Positions 51,468 through 59,875 of a stretch of DNA of 64,000 bases are shown here, in pieces. Origin of the DNA: Malachius bipustulatus (Eukaryota > Arthropoda > Insecta > Coleoptera > Melyridae); the NCBI GenBank assembly GCA_910589415.1, contig OU342639.1, positions 434,001 to 498,000 of the forward strand. Direction: 5' to 3'. Under the pieces are notes generated by a model, which did no database searches, was not told the DNA's origin, and saw only the letters and a program-made list of their open reading frames with translations. A program made the position numbers and the translations under genes. How positions within the stretch are numbered: the first letter of the stretch is position 1; the number at the start of each line of letters is the position of its first letter.

Positions 51468-51593
51468 TGTAACCTGTTTTTTTTATTTAAACGGATTACA
51501 TGCGCGGTGCTCTTCGCCAGAGAGTATTTGTCGTGAGTATATAGGTACTTTCCGAAGCAACAAAAAACAATATTTACGATTAGTCAGGCGCCA

Positions 51594-51616
51594 CTTATTT
51601 TTTATAAAAAAATAAG
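51594..51616. repeat. AT-rich inverted repeat in the LTR
   Basis: CTTATTTTTT and AAAAAATAAG form a nearly perfect hairpin with almost no loop. It is also at 48,886-48,908 and 58,602-58,624. It could be a cruciform or a terminator-like element, but AT-rich palindromes arise easily by chance. Confidence 0.55.
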
Positions 51617-52016
51617 AAAAAATGGTTTTATGATATTTTCACTGTTTTAATAATTTGCAAGACTCAAGAATATTAAAAATTTATGAATAGAAAAATTTTA
51701 TTATAAAAAGGTTAAATCATCTGTATAAGTATAAATGGCTATTGTAAAATATTTAAATGATAATTAATTAAGTATGTAAGAATAATTATTACTACATTAA
51801 GTTTAAGAGCTTGCACATAGCTATGATCGGCTTCACAAGATAAACAATTTGGTTTTTGAAGAATGTGATTTTAATATTATGTTAAAGATTTATCGATTAT
51901 TGACTATTTAAAACAGTTTCTCCCTAGAAGGATGTTCGCAAAACTCACGGATTCAGAGTAGTTGAAAATAATATTTTAATTAGGTAACAGGAAATTATCG
52001 ACGAACTGTAAGTTCC

Positions 52017-52074
52017 GTAGGTATATACAATAATTAATAATAAATGTAGGTATATACAATAATCAATAAATAAA
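52017..52074. repeat. 29-bp tandem near-repeat within the LTR
   Basis: GTAGGTATATACAATAAT is present twice, 29 bp apart, followed by AATAAAT-rich sequence. The same pair is at 49,309-49,366 and 59,025-59,082 in the other LTRs. It may be a small promoter or slippage-derived repeat; no function is evident. Confidence 0.7.
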
Positions 52075-52863
52075 TAAATCAATAATAAATGTGATTAATT
52101 TCCTAGGAATCGAATAAAAACCGGAAAATACTGTCCAGGTAAACTACACTTAAAAATGATTGCAATATAAATAGGGAAATCTGGCCTTTTATCCGGTGAA
52201 GGACGTCCTGTTCAGGGGAGTCGATCAAACCACCACACCATCCCAGTGCTCAAAGAGGAGGCCTCACTTCAAAACGGGAGCTTGACGTCCCCACGGTCCC
52301 TCTGCCTTTACCCCCTGGTCAGGAATGTTAGTACGCCAAACAAAAAAACCCTGCAAAAGCAAGTTCACTCAAGCTCTATTCACGGGAGAAGGCAAGTTCC
52401 AAAATTTGGATAAAAAAATGACAAAGATACCAATAAAATAAATTACTTACCCAATTTCATTGGGGTTTTTTGACACTATACACAATCTCAAAATAACTCA
52501 CAAACCAACAATCCAAGCTAAGGGCACTGATGAAAAAAGATAGGCCACAGGTCGCAATAATTACACGATTGACATAAAAGGAGATTTATAATAACAGAAC
52601 CTCACAAGAAGACCTTCCTTAAACCAATCGTCGGTTCGACGCGGCCGTCTCTCGTCCTCTCTATCAGCCACCTTATCATTCCCACCTAAAGATACTGAAT
52701 TAACAATCAAAAATTATTCTTCAACAACTAAAATAGGAAAACTAAGCCTATAAATTACTAATAAAATAAAACTAGAGAAACTAAATGATCATAGATGATT
52801 TTTAGAATAAATATTTCTAAGTGAAACTGCAAAAGAATTAAATCTCTATTTTGAAATGTTACA

Positions 52864-52875
52864 CCACCTCTCTCC
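52864..52875 (-). promoter_or_regulatory. Polypurine tract (plus-strand primer site)
   Basis: Directly upstream of the 3' LTR on the minus strand is GGAGAGAGGTGG, abutting TGTAACATTT. Position and composition fit the RNase H-resistant primer for second-strand synthesis. One T interrupts the purines. The equivalent site of the left copy is lost in its deletion. Confidence 0.75.
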
Positions 52876-53288
52876 GAAAGTGAAAATACACAAGCCAAAG
52901 GGGATAAATTTTCACTCATACTGGGCACTCGTCAGTGGGTGCGAAAGTAGGTGTTACAATGTAGGGGAGATATTGTTATCCAGGGGCTGATATCTACGCG
53001 TATCATACGTCCATAATGGAGACACTATCGGGGAAGGTCAAAATCGGGAAAACTCTACTCCAGGAATTGTCCACCCTAAACAACTAATTCTCGCTACCGT
53101 AGCAGTAATTCAGATAAAAAATTGCATCTATGGTCTTAGATCTCCAAAATAACGCAAGGGAACTTCTATTTAAAGAAGCATCAGAATTGCAACCAAAGTA
53201 CTCCTCAGATCCTTTAGTGCCACGTACCGGCACGATATATACCTACCACATATGGTCACAACTCTACCAAAAAAACACAAAAAGATTT
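52864..53288 (-). other. 3' non-coding region of the complete element
   Basis: 425 bp between the pol stop and the 3' LTR, without a credible gene on either strand. It ends in the polypurine tract and contains a decayed duplicate of the pol 3' end (53,178-53,236). It is too short for an envelope gene. Confidence 0.8.
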
Positions 53289-53361
53289 TTACCCAACCGA
53301 AACATCAGAATTCGACCCAAAGTACGCCTTCAGATCTTTCACGTGCCAGGTACCTGCATCA
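53178..53361 (-). repeat. Diverged direct duplication of the pol 3' end
   Basis: Plus-strand 53,178-53,236 (GCATCAGAATT, CAAAGTAC, TCAGATC, then CACGTACCGGCA) resembles 53,302-53,361 (ACATCAGAATT, CAAAGTACG, TCAGATCTTTC, then GGTACCTGCAT), about 124 bp apart. The second is inside pol (residues about 1,080-1,100, GTWHVKDLKAYFG); the first is downstream and has indels and an in-frame stop after GTWH. It looks like a decayed extra copy of the C-terminal codons. Confidence 0.7.
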
Positions 53362-56300
53362 GTACCATCCATATTTTCTAATAGATAAGATACTTGACCT
53401 ATTCGTTTCGTAACTTTACATAGTATGTATCTTGGAGCCAGCTTTGCAGAAAACCCCGCGGCAGCATCAGACAAAACCTTGTTTCTGCGCCAAACTTTAG
53501 CACCTGATTCAAAGACAACATCTCGTCTCCGAAGATTATAATTCTTGGCATTGCGAATATAAGAATCGTGCAATCTCTTTTGCACTTCCTGGAATATCTC
53601 AGAAAGATTCCCTAATTCACTAGCATAGGACTTTCGATCACCAGGACTTATTTCTAAATTGTCAGTAGACTTAACTGTTCCATAATAATTTCCAGACAAG
53701 GGCACATATCGCCCAAAATTCAAAAAAGAAGGTGAGAACCCTGTTACCTCATGCCTTGCTGTATTAATAGCTTGCCGAATCTTGGACAAATTCTTATCCC
53801 AATCTTTATGGGATTCCACATAGCACCTTATTGCCGTACCAATGGTCTTATTGCTACGCTCAACAAAATTACACTGAGGAGAATACTTAGGGGTAAACCA
53901 GATTTTTTGTACCTTGTATTCATCCATCAGTTTCTTGAAAACAGAACCAGCAAACTGAGAACCATTGTCGCACAGTACGAACTGACATACACCGAAAACC
54001 AAAAATACCTCATTTTCAATAAACTTCACAATATTTGGTGCTGTGGGCTGTCTTAGTGGTTGCAGAACCACATATTTAGTCAGCCAATCGCATACTACAA
54101 GTAAGTGTGTGTGTCCTTTTGAGGACCTAGGAAAAGGACCCATGAGGTCTACAGATATAATCTGCCAAGGATATTGGACATGTTTCTCAGAACCAAACAA
54201 ACCCACCTGGCTCTTATTTGACATCTTTTGCGAGCCACAAACCTTGCAGCAACGAACATACTTTAAAACATCGTGCCTCATGCTAGGCCAATAATAGATT
54301 TCTTGCACTCTGGCAAGGGTCTTAGTAAAACCAAAATGTGCACAAACCGGCGAGTCATGACATGACTTAATTACTTCCCATCTCTGAGACTTCGGAACTA
54401 ATAACTTCCACTCTTTCACATTGGATTCAAGAGGCAACTGACATGGCGCAAACTTATAGATGAGGTCTCCATCAATCTTCCATTGAGGGTAAGAGTTAGG
54501 TGACTTAGTAATCTTCTCACACATGGACTTGTACCAATTATCTTTCCCAGATGGTGCAATTTCCAACAAGTTGATTTCAGGATATGGAATTCTAGAAAGT
54601 GCATCGGGGACAACGTTAGACGCACCTTTTCGGTGGATTAACGTGAAGGAGTGCTGTCGCAACCTTACGGCCCATCTGGCCAATCGACCGGTTGGATTCT
54701 TAATGGTACTTAGCCAGAGAAGTGAGTGGTGATCTGTCACGACGCTGAAGTGAGTGCCCTCCACAAAACATCTAAATTTTTCTACACTGAAAATAATGGC
54801 AAGTAACTCACGTTCAGACACCGTGTACTTCCGCTCAGCGCGAGTTAATGAACGACTGGCATACGCTATCACCCGCTCTTCTCCACTCAGAGTTTGGGTC
54901 AAGACACCCCCTATGCCAGTGTCACTGGCATCGCATTGCACAACAAAAGGTTGCGTAAAGTCCGGCTGTGAAAGGATCGGAGCTGAAACCAAGGAATTCT
55001 TAATTGCAAGAAAAGCTCCTTGAGCTTCGTCTGTCCACGTTATAGATTCTTTTTTCTTTTTACCATGCAAGAGGCCGTTTAAGGGAGCAACAAGGTCGGA
55101 AAAATTATTAATGAATCTGCGGTACCATGAACACATGCCTACGAAACGCTTAACTTCCGTGGCTGTTGTTGGCCTTGGATAATTCACCATAACAGCTACC
55201 TTGTCCGGGTCTGTGTGCAGACCGTCTGAACTTACTACAAAACCCAGGAATTTTAGCGAAGTTCTGAAAAATTGACACTTGTTCAGATTAATTGTGAGGT
55301 TAGCATCCAGAAGGATCCGCCTGACGTCAGAAAGCAGTTCCAAGTGCTCCTCATAAGTGGTGCTCGTGACAATAATATCATCTAGGTAAGCAAAGATCTT
55401 GGGTTCATACTTCGGTCCAAACAAAGCGTCCACTAGTCTCTGCTGAGTCTGCGCCGCATTGCAAAGACCAAATGGCATTACCGTGAACTGGAAGAGGCCT
55501 CGACCCGCTACACTAAAGGCAGTCTTCTCTTTCGATTCTGAATCTAACGGGACTTGCCAAAAAGAATGACGAAGATCAATAGAGGAAATGTAATTAGTAT
55601 TACGCAAACGATTTAGGATCCCATCTACATGAGGCAACGGATAAGAATCGTGTTTGGTCACATCATTCAGACTTCGACCATCGAAACAAAAACGATATTC
55701 ATTATCTTTTTTTCGAACTAACAAAACAGGCGAACACCAAGGACTACTTGATGGTTCGACCACACCCAACTCAAGCATTTTATCGAGCTCGGAATGTAAG
55801 ATTTCAAGCATGTAGGGTGACATAAGATATTGCTTCTTCTTGAAAGGTTTTGTATCACCTGTATCGATACTCATTGATATCTTATTCGTTCTTCCTAACC
55901 GCTCGTCACTGTTGATATCATTAAATGATTGAATAACTTCGTCGGCTTTGACCCTCTGATCGGGTGTGAGGCCTTCCAAGGAAAGTAGGTTATGAGTAAG
56001 ACAAACTTCCCCGGATACAGACGAAAATACTTCAAGGTCGCTTTTGGAAGCCTCACTCTGCACATGCCATTGCTCTTTTTTATAGTCTATTAACAACTTA
56101 AATTGTCTACAAAAATCGCTTCCAAAAATGAATGAATGATCCAACGAGGGAACTACAAAGGCTTCAACAATATGACAGACCTTACCTATGCAAATTGGTA
56201 GGTGTACTACACCAACCACGGTTTGTCTTGAACCATCGGCGGTGAACACTGATTCCGAGAGAGAATTATCTATTTTCAAACCAAAACGTTCAATAACCTG

Positions 56301-56603
56301 TACTCCTTTTCTACCAACTATAGATGAAGTAGCACCTGAATCCAACAAAACAATAATCTCGGTTTGAAACAGATTTACAGTTATATAAGGACGATTGTCG
56401 GAACTTTTATTTACAAACAACGGGGTAATTTGATCCTCTTTAACAGAACTTAATCTTTCATGTTGACCTAGAGACTTTCTATCCGTATTTCGAATATCTT
56501 CTTCACTGTAGTTAGTATAAAGCTTACTAGTATCCTTGGCCTTTTCAGGAGACGTGCCGCGATGGCCAAGACATCGCTCTCCTCTACCTAGTTTTTTGCA
56601 CAC
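53289..56603 (-). CDS. pol: Pol polyprotein: protease, reverse transcriptase, RNase H, integrase
   Basis: The frame has 1,104 codons to the TAA at 53,289-53,291. The first codon of the interval is GTG, not a real start: Pol is expected as Gag-Pol by -1 frameshifting at 56,591-56,597. Residue numbers count from this GTG. Protease: LLDSGATSS, catalytic D88. Reverse transcriptase: RFCFDGRSLN (304-313), SSIDLRHSF with D343, MPFGL (376-380), YLDD (406-409). RNase H: D558 (QCDAS), SERELLAI (596-603), D624 (VVTDHH), D667 (PDALSR). Integrase: zinc site H749, H756, C786, C789; catalytic D819, D879, E915 in the D,D-35-E arrangement. The end (about 1,050-1,094, FSAKLAPRYILCKV, WHVKDLKAYF) resembles the C-terminal GPY/F-type module. 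No frameshift or stop was seen inside. Enzyme residues appear complete. Confidence 0.94.
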   Translation of the reverse strand: MCKKLGRGERCLGHRGTSPEKAKDTSKLYTNYSEEDIRNTDRKSLGQHERLSSVKEDQITPLFVNKSSDNRPYITVNLFQTEIIVLLDSGATSSIVGRKGVQVIERFGLKIDNSLSESVFTADGSRQTVVGVVHLPICIGKVCHIVEAFVVPSLDHSFIFGSDFCRQFKLLIDYKKEQWHVQSEASKSDLEVFSSVSGEVCLTHNLLSLEGLTPDQRVKADEVIQSFNDINSDERLGRTNKISMSIDTGDTKPFKKKQYLMSPYMLEILHSELDKMLELGVVEPSSSPWCSPVLLVRKKDNEYRFCFDGRSLNDVTKHDSYPLPHVDGILNRLRNTNYISSIDLRHSFWQVPLDSESKEKTAFSVAGRGLFQFTVMPFGLCNAAQTQQRLVDALFGPKYEPKIFAYLDDIIVTSTTYEEHLELLSDVRRILLDANLTINLNKCQFFRTSLKFLGFVVSSDGLHTDPDKVAVMVNYPRPTTATEVKRFVGMCSWYRRFINNFSDLVAPLNGLLHGKKKKESITWTDEAQGAFLAIKNSLVSAPILSQPDFTQPFVVQCDASDTGIGGVLTQTLSGEERVIAYASRSLTRAERKYTVSERELLAIIFSVEKFRCFVEGTHFSVVTDHHSLLWLSTIKNPTGRLARWAVRLRQHSFTLIHRKGASNVVPDALSRIPYPEINLLEIAPSGKDNWYKSMCEKITKSPNSYPQWKIDGDLIYKFAPCQLPLESNVKEWKLLVPKSQRWEVIKSCHDSPVCAHFGFTKTLARVQEIYYWPSMRHDVLKYVRCCKVCGSQKMSNKSQVGLFGSEKHVQYPWQIISVDLMGPFPRSSKGHTHLLVVCDWLTKYVVLQPLRQPTAPNIVKFIENEVFLVFGVCQFVLCDNGSQFAGSVFKKLMDEYKVQKIWFTPKYSPQCNFVERSNKTIGTAIRCYVESHKDWDKNLSKIRQAINTARHEVTGFSPSFLNFGRYVPLSGNYYGTVKSTDNLEISPGDRKSYASELGNLSEIFQEVQKRLHDSYIRNAKNYNLRRRDVVFESGAKVWRRNKVLSDAAAGFSAKLAPRYILCKVTKRIGQVSYLLENMDGTDAGTWHVKDLKAYFGSNSDVSVG
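56548..56597 (-). promoter_or_regulatory. Programmed -1 ribosomal frameshift signal, gag/pol
   Basis: On the minus strand the last two gag sense codons lie in the heptamer A AAA AAC (56,591-56,597), in the correct X XXY YYZ phase and directly before the gag TAG. Pol continues in the -1 frame (AAA AAA CTA GGT). After an 8-nt spacer comes a stem-loop at 56,548-56,582: GGAGA pairs with TCTCC, GCGATG pairs with CATCGC, the loop is 7 nt and the 3' side has a 6-nt bulge. Heptamer, short spacer and stable stem are the classical elements of -1 frameshifting in retroelements. Confidence 0.9.
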
Positions 56604-57946
56604 CTGTGGCAGTCCTTAGACTTAGCGCCAGGATTCCCACAGCGGAAGCAGAATAATCTTCTCTTTAGGGTACAATTACGAAAGATGTGATTGGGGAGTT
56701 CGCAGTTCCAGCAAAGGACAGGGTTTGTCTTGTTGGAGTCATCGGAATTAGAAGAGGTAGTAGGCTTATCATGAAGCATATTTTTCTTTTTCGAAATCTG
56801 ATTTCTATCTGATTTATTTTGAAAATCCCTGTCTCTGGTACCTACACTAGAAGAAAAGGAAAAAACAGACTTCCCACCCTCATAATTCTGCTTAGAATTA
56901 CCGAAATTCTGGGGTCTTCCTCTCGAAAGGTACAGATTAGAATCTTCTAAATTCTTTGCTAGCTTTTGCAAATGTGACACATTGTCGATAGTATGCAAGG
57001 CTAACTGGCTGTAATATTCTGGCAATAAATTTTTCTTAATATGTTTCACACGCGTAGTTTCGTGCGGTACCCTACTTAGCCTAGTAAATAAGTTCTCCAT
57101 GTAAGCTATATAAATTAACACCCTTTCATTTTTTCTCTGTTTGCGAGACTTGATCTGCTCCCAAATCTCATCATCAACATCGTGAGGAAGGAAATCCTTC
57201 TTCAGCCTCTCAACTAAGGAGTTCCAATCACTTAAACTGCTCTGTATACTACGATACCAAACAAAAGCGTCATCTACAAAAAATTCAACCGCTGAACCAA
57301 ACAAGACCTGATCATCCACTTTTCTCGACTTCGAAATTTCCGAAACATGCTCTAAAAACGAATGTAACCTGTGAGGGTTGCCATCAAACTTTATATTCCA
57401 TTTGGAAATAGGCTCTGTATTTGAACTACAACTTACTATTGGAGGAGGCAAATTAACTGCAGGGGTCGTAGTACTATTTAGAGCATCTCTAAACACGTCT
57501 TGGGTTGCTCTGTCAACTTTCTCGTATAGCTCAGCATCGAGTGAAAGAGTCGTTGCGTAAGTTTCCTGTTGATATTGTTTTTGTGCCTTGGTAATTTCAG
57601 GGTTATTCCCTAATGTGATAGGCATGCGTTTCACTCGTGCTGTTACATGATTTATCCTCGATACTAACCTTTGAAAAAGTGAATCAGCGGCCGTGCCTTC
57701 GAAGTCCGTTAAATTAGATTGGATGGAGGTTATAGTAGCCTCTATTGCGGTTTTTTCAGCCTCAAAATCAAAATGATAAGATGACATGTCTATCAACGCT
57801 TCCTTTTTATCCCGTTCCTTATCAAATAACCTAGCCAATATTTTACGTTTCTCATTTTGGTCTCTGTTCGATTGGACCGATCTAATTTTTAGTTCATATT
57901 CTAATTCTTCCTTGAGCAAATGCTTAGGTTTTATAATATCCTCCAT
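56588..57946 (-). CDS. gag: Gag polyprotein of the complete element
   Basis: 452 residues. Gag forms the cytoplasmic particle that packages the element RNA. The start is the ATG at 57,944-57,946, the first ATG of a frame open to the TAG at 56,588-56,590. Residues 1-60 are highly charged and look helical. Residues about 185-300 resemble the retrotransposon Gag/capsid region (FDGNPHRLHSFL, then WYRS, then W..L...L...FLP). A basic, Ser-rich linker follows. The nucleocapsid end has a classical CX2CX4HX4C knuckle (C412, C415, H420, C425). A second cysteine group, C433-X2-C436-X9-C446-X2-C449, has Ala441 where a zinc-knuckle His would be and may instead be a four-cysteine zinc site. The stop codon immediately follows the frameshift heptamer. 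It is identical in protein to the gag of the left copy. Confidence 0.93.
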   Translation of the reverse strand: MEDIIKPKHLLKEELEYELKIRSVQSNRDQNEKRKILARLFDKERDKKEALIDMSSYHFDFEAEKTAIEATITSIQSNLTDFEGTAADSLFQRLVSRINHVTARVKRMPITLGNNPEITKAQKQYQQETYATTLSLDAELYEKVDRATQDVFRDALNSTTTPAVNLPPPIVSCSSNTEPISKWNIKFDGNPHRLHSFLEHVSEISKSRKVDDQVLFGSAVEFFVDDAFVWYRSIQSSLSDWNSLVERLKKDFLPHDVDDEIWEQIKSRKQRKNERVLIYIAYMENLFTRLSRVPHETTRVKHIKKNLLPEYYSQLALHTIDNVSHLQKLAKNLEDSNLYLSRGRPQNFGNSKQNYEGGKSVFSFSSSVGTRDRDFQNKSDRNQISKKKNMLHDKPTTSSNSDDSNKTNPVLCWNCELPNHIFRNCTLKRRLFCFRCGNPGAKSKDCHRCAKN

Positions 57947-58475
57947 ATTGAAAGAGTAATTGGAATCAAAAAAATACTAGAACCCAGCAGTATTCTATCT
58001 AGAGAATCACAAATCTGACAAAAAATCGGACAACACACAAATTACAATCTGTAAATAAAATTAAATTTTTGTATAAAGATAACCGTTAAAATCTGAGCAA
58101 TTCTCCTTTCAATCAACTTAAGATTCCCTGAAATATTCAAACAATCTAAATAACAAATGCCACAAAATTTAAAAATTACAAAATTATACTGCTAAACAAA
58201 CCGAAATATTTTAAGACCAGATATCACTATCGCAAGCTGAGATTAACTTCCGTTAGGTAGGTATAAATTAGGTACCTACATAAATATGCAAGAATACGAC
58301 TTCAATAATAAAAATACGTTCGCCATAATAATTTCCTTAACTTCAGTTCAACACTCTGAAATAATATTAATATAGGTAGTCTTAATAAATTTGAAGAAAT
58401 ATCAAAAAATAAACTAATTAATACTCAATAATAAAATTCAATAGCTTCGGGCCCCACACGTTGGGCGTCACTTTT
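57947..58475 (-). other. 5' leader of the complete element
   Basis: 529 bp between the 5' LTR and the gag ATG. AT-rich, with the PBS-like sequence at its LTR end and a TAGGTAGG...TAGGTACCTAC stretch near 58,252-58,281. No gene is seen. Packaging signals would be expected here but none can be recognised by eye. Confidence 0.85.
58452..58470 (-). promoter_or_regulatory. Candidate primer binding site, complete element
   Basis: On the minus strand the 5' LTR end is followed by AAAAG and then TGACGCCCAACGTGTGGGG. It is the only GC-rich stretch of suitable length at the place where the tRNA primer should bind. It begins TGA rather than the usual TGG, and I cannot match it to a particular tRNA 3' end. 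Confidence 0.5.
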
Positions 58476-59871
58476 TGTAACCTGTTTTTTTTATTTAAAC
58501 GGATTACATGCGCGGTGCTCTTCGCCAGAGAGTATTTGTCGTGAGTATATAGGTACTTTCCGAAGCAACAAAAAACAATATTTACGATTAGTCAGGCGCC
58601 ACTTATTTTTTATAAAAAAATAAGAAAAAATGGTTTTATGATATTTTCACTGTTTTAATAATTTGCAAGACTCAAGAATATTAAAAATTTATGAATAGAA
58701 AAATTTTATTATAAAAAGGTTAAATCATCTGTATAAGTATAAATGGCTATTGTAAAATATTTAAATGATAATTAATTAAGTATGTAAGAATAATTATTAC
58801 TACATTAAGTTTAAGAGCTTGCACATAGCTATGATCGGCTTCACAAGATAAACAATTTGGTTTTTGAAGAATGTGATTTTAATATTATGTTAAAGATTTA
58901 TCGATTATTGACTATTTAAAACAGTTTCTCCCTAGAAGGATGTTCGCAAAACTCACGGATTCAGAGTAGTTGAAAATAATATTTTAATTAGGTAACAGGA
59001 AATTATCGACGAACTGTAAGTTCCGTAGGTATATACAATAATTAATAATAAATGTAGGTATATACAATAATCAATAAATAAATAAATCAATAATAAATGT
59101 GATTAATTTCCTAGGAATCGAATAAAAACCGGAAAATACTGTCCAGGTAAACTACACTTAAAAATGATTGCAATATAAATAGGGAAATCTGGCCTTTTAT
59201 CCGGTGAAGGACGTCCTGTTCAGGGGAGTCGATCAAACCACCACACCATCCCAGTGCTCAAAGAGGAGGCCTCACTTCAAAACGGGAGCTTGACGTCCCC
59301 ACGGTCCCTCTGCCTTTACCCCCTGGTCAGGAATGTTAGTACGCCAAACAAAAAAACCCTGCAAAAGCAAGTTCACTCAAGCTCTATTCACGGGAGAAGG
59401 CAAGTTCCAAAATTTGGATAAAAAAATGACAAAGATACCAATAAAATAAATTACTTACCCAATTTCATTGGGGTTTTTTGACACTATACACAATCTCAAA
59501 ATAACTCACAAACCAACAATCCAAGCTAAGGGCACTGATGAAAAAAGATAGGCCACAGGTCGCAATAATTACACGATTGACATAAAAGGAGATTTATAAT
59601 AACAGAACCTCACAAGAAGACCTTCCTTAAACCAATCGTCGGTTCGACGCGGCCGTCTCTCGTCCTCTCTATCAGCCACCTTATCATTCCCACCTAAAGA
59701 TACTGAATTAACAATCAAAAATTATTCTTCAACAACTAAAATAGGAAAACTAAGCCTATAAATTACTAATAAAATAAAACTAGAGAAACTAAATGATCAT
59801 AGATGATTTTTAGAATAAATATTTCTAAGTGAAACTGCAAAAGAATTAAATCTCTATTTTGAAATGTTACA
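58476..59871 (-). repeat. 5' LTR of the complete element (right LTR, 1,396 bp)
   Basis: Bounded by TGTAAC and GTTACA and followed on its outer side by the CCAT duplication. On the minus strand it is the 5' LTR and should carry the promoter. No single TATA box or start site stands out in this AT-rich sequence, so I do not place U3, R and U5. It contains an imperfect AT hairpin (58,602-58,624) and a 29-bp near-repeat (59,025-59,082). It matches the middle LTR at an offset of 7,008 with no difference that I could find by eye. Confidence 0.93.
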
Positions 59872-59875
59872 CCAT
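59872..59875. repeat. Target-site duplication CCAT, right copy
   Basis: CCAT follows the GTTACA terminus of the right LTR and leads into CCGGCATTGC of the satellite. Joining 48,692-48,759 to 59,876-59,993 gives one 186-bp monomer of the CTTGACTGTAG type, the same length as the intact monomer at 3,195-3,380, so no satellite base was lost or gained apart from the duplication. Confidence 0.88.

Larger units (their letters stand above)
51468..52863 (-). repeat. Middle LTR (3' LTR of the complete element, 5' LTR of the left copy)
   Basis: Same length (1,396 bp), same termini and same sequence by eye as the right LTR. It is preceded on the minus strand by a purine-rich tract and followed by the PBS-like sequence and leader of the left, deleted copy, so it serves both units. 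An AATAAA on the minus strand at 51,482-51,487 lies 14 bases from the end, and another AATAAA is at 51,697-51,702. Either could be a polyadenylation signal, but this is not decided by the sequence. Confidence 0.93.
48760..59871 (-). mobile_element. Composite Ty3/Gypsy LTR retrotransposon locus (three LTRs, two internal regions)
   Basis: The locus is LTR(truncated)-internal(deleted)-LTR-internal(complete)-LTR, all on the minus strand. LTR starts at 48,760, 51,468 and 58,476. The last two, and the two gag genes, lie exactly 7,008 bp apart, which equals one LTR (1,396) plus one internal region (5,612). The outer ends are TGTAAC and GTTACA, perfect inverted repeats with the canonical TG...CA, and CCAT flanks the whole. 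The left unit lacks 4,300 bp. The simplest history is one insertion, then LTR-to-LTR unequal recombination that added a unit, then a deletion. A tandem assembly artefact cannot be excluded from sequence alone. Confidence 0.9.
51468..59871 (-). mobile_element. Complete Ty3/Gypsy element (8,404 bp)
   Basis: Read on the minus strand: 5' LTR 58,476-59,871, leader 57,947-58,475, gag, -1 frameshift, pol, 3' non-coding 52,864-53,288, 3' LTR 51,468-52,863. The order protease, reverse transcriptase, RNase H, integrase places it in Ty3/Gypsy (Metaviridae), not Ty1/Copia, in which integrase precedes reverse transcriptase. There is no third open frame for an envelope protein between pol and the 3' LTR (425 bp only). 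Both LTRs have equal length and look identical. All open frames are intact, so by sequence it may still be active. Confidence 0.92.

Noticed and set aside
53130..53381. Plus-strand 83-codon open frame at the end of pol, considered as a possible env or accessory gene
   Set aside because: Wrong strand for the element, no signal peptide or membrane segment, and it overlaps the pol end and its decayed duplicate.
53751..55023. Plus-strand open frames of 69-101 codons at 53,751, 54,043, 54,523 and 54,754
   Set aside because: They lie antisense inside pol, have no recognisable motifs and are explained by the coding constraint of the opposite strand.
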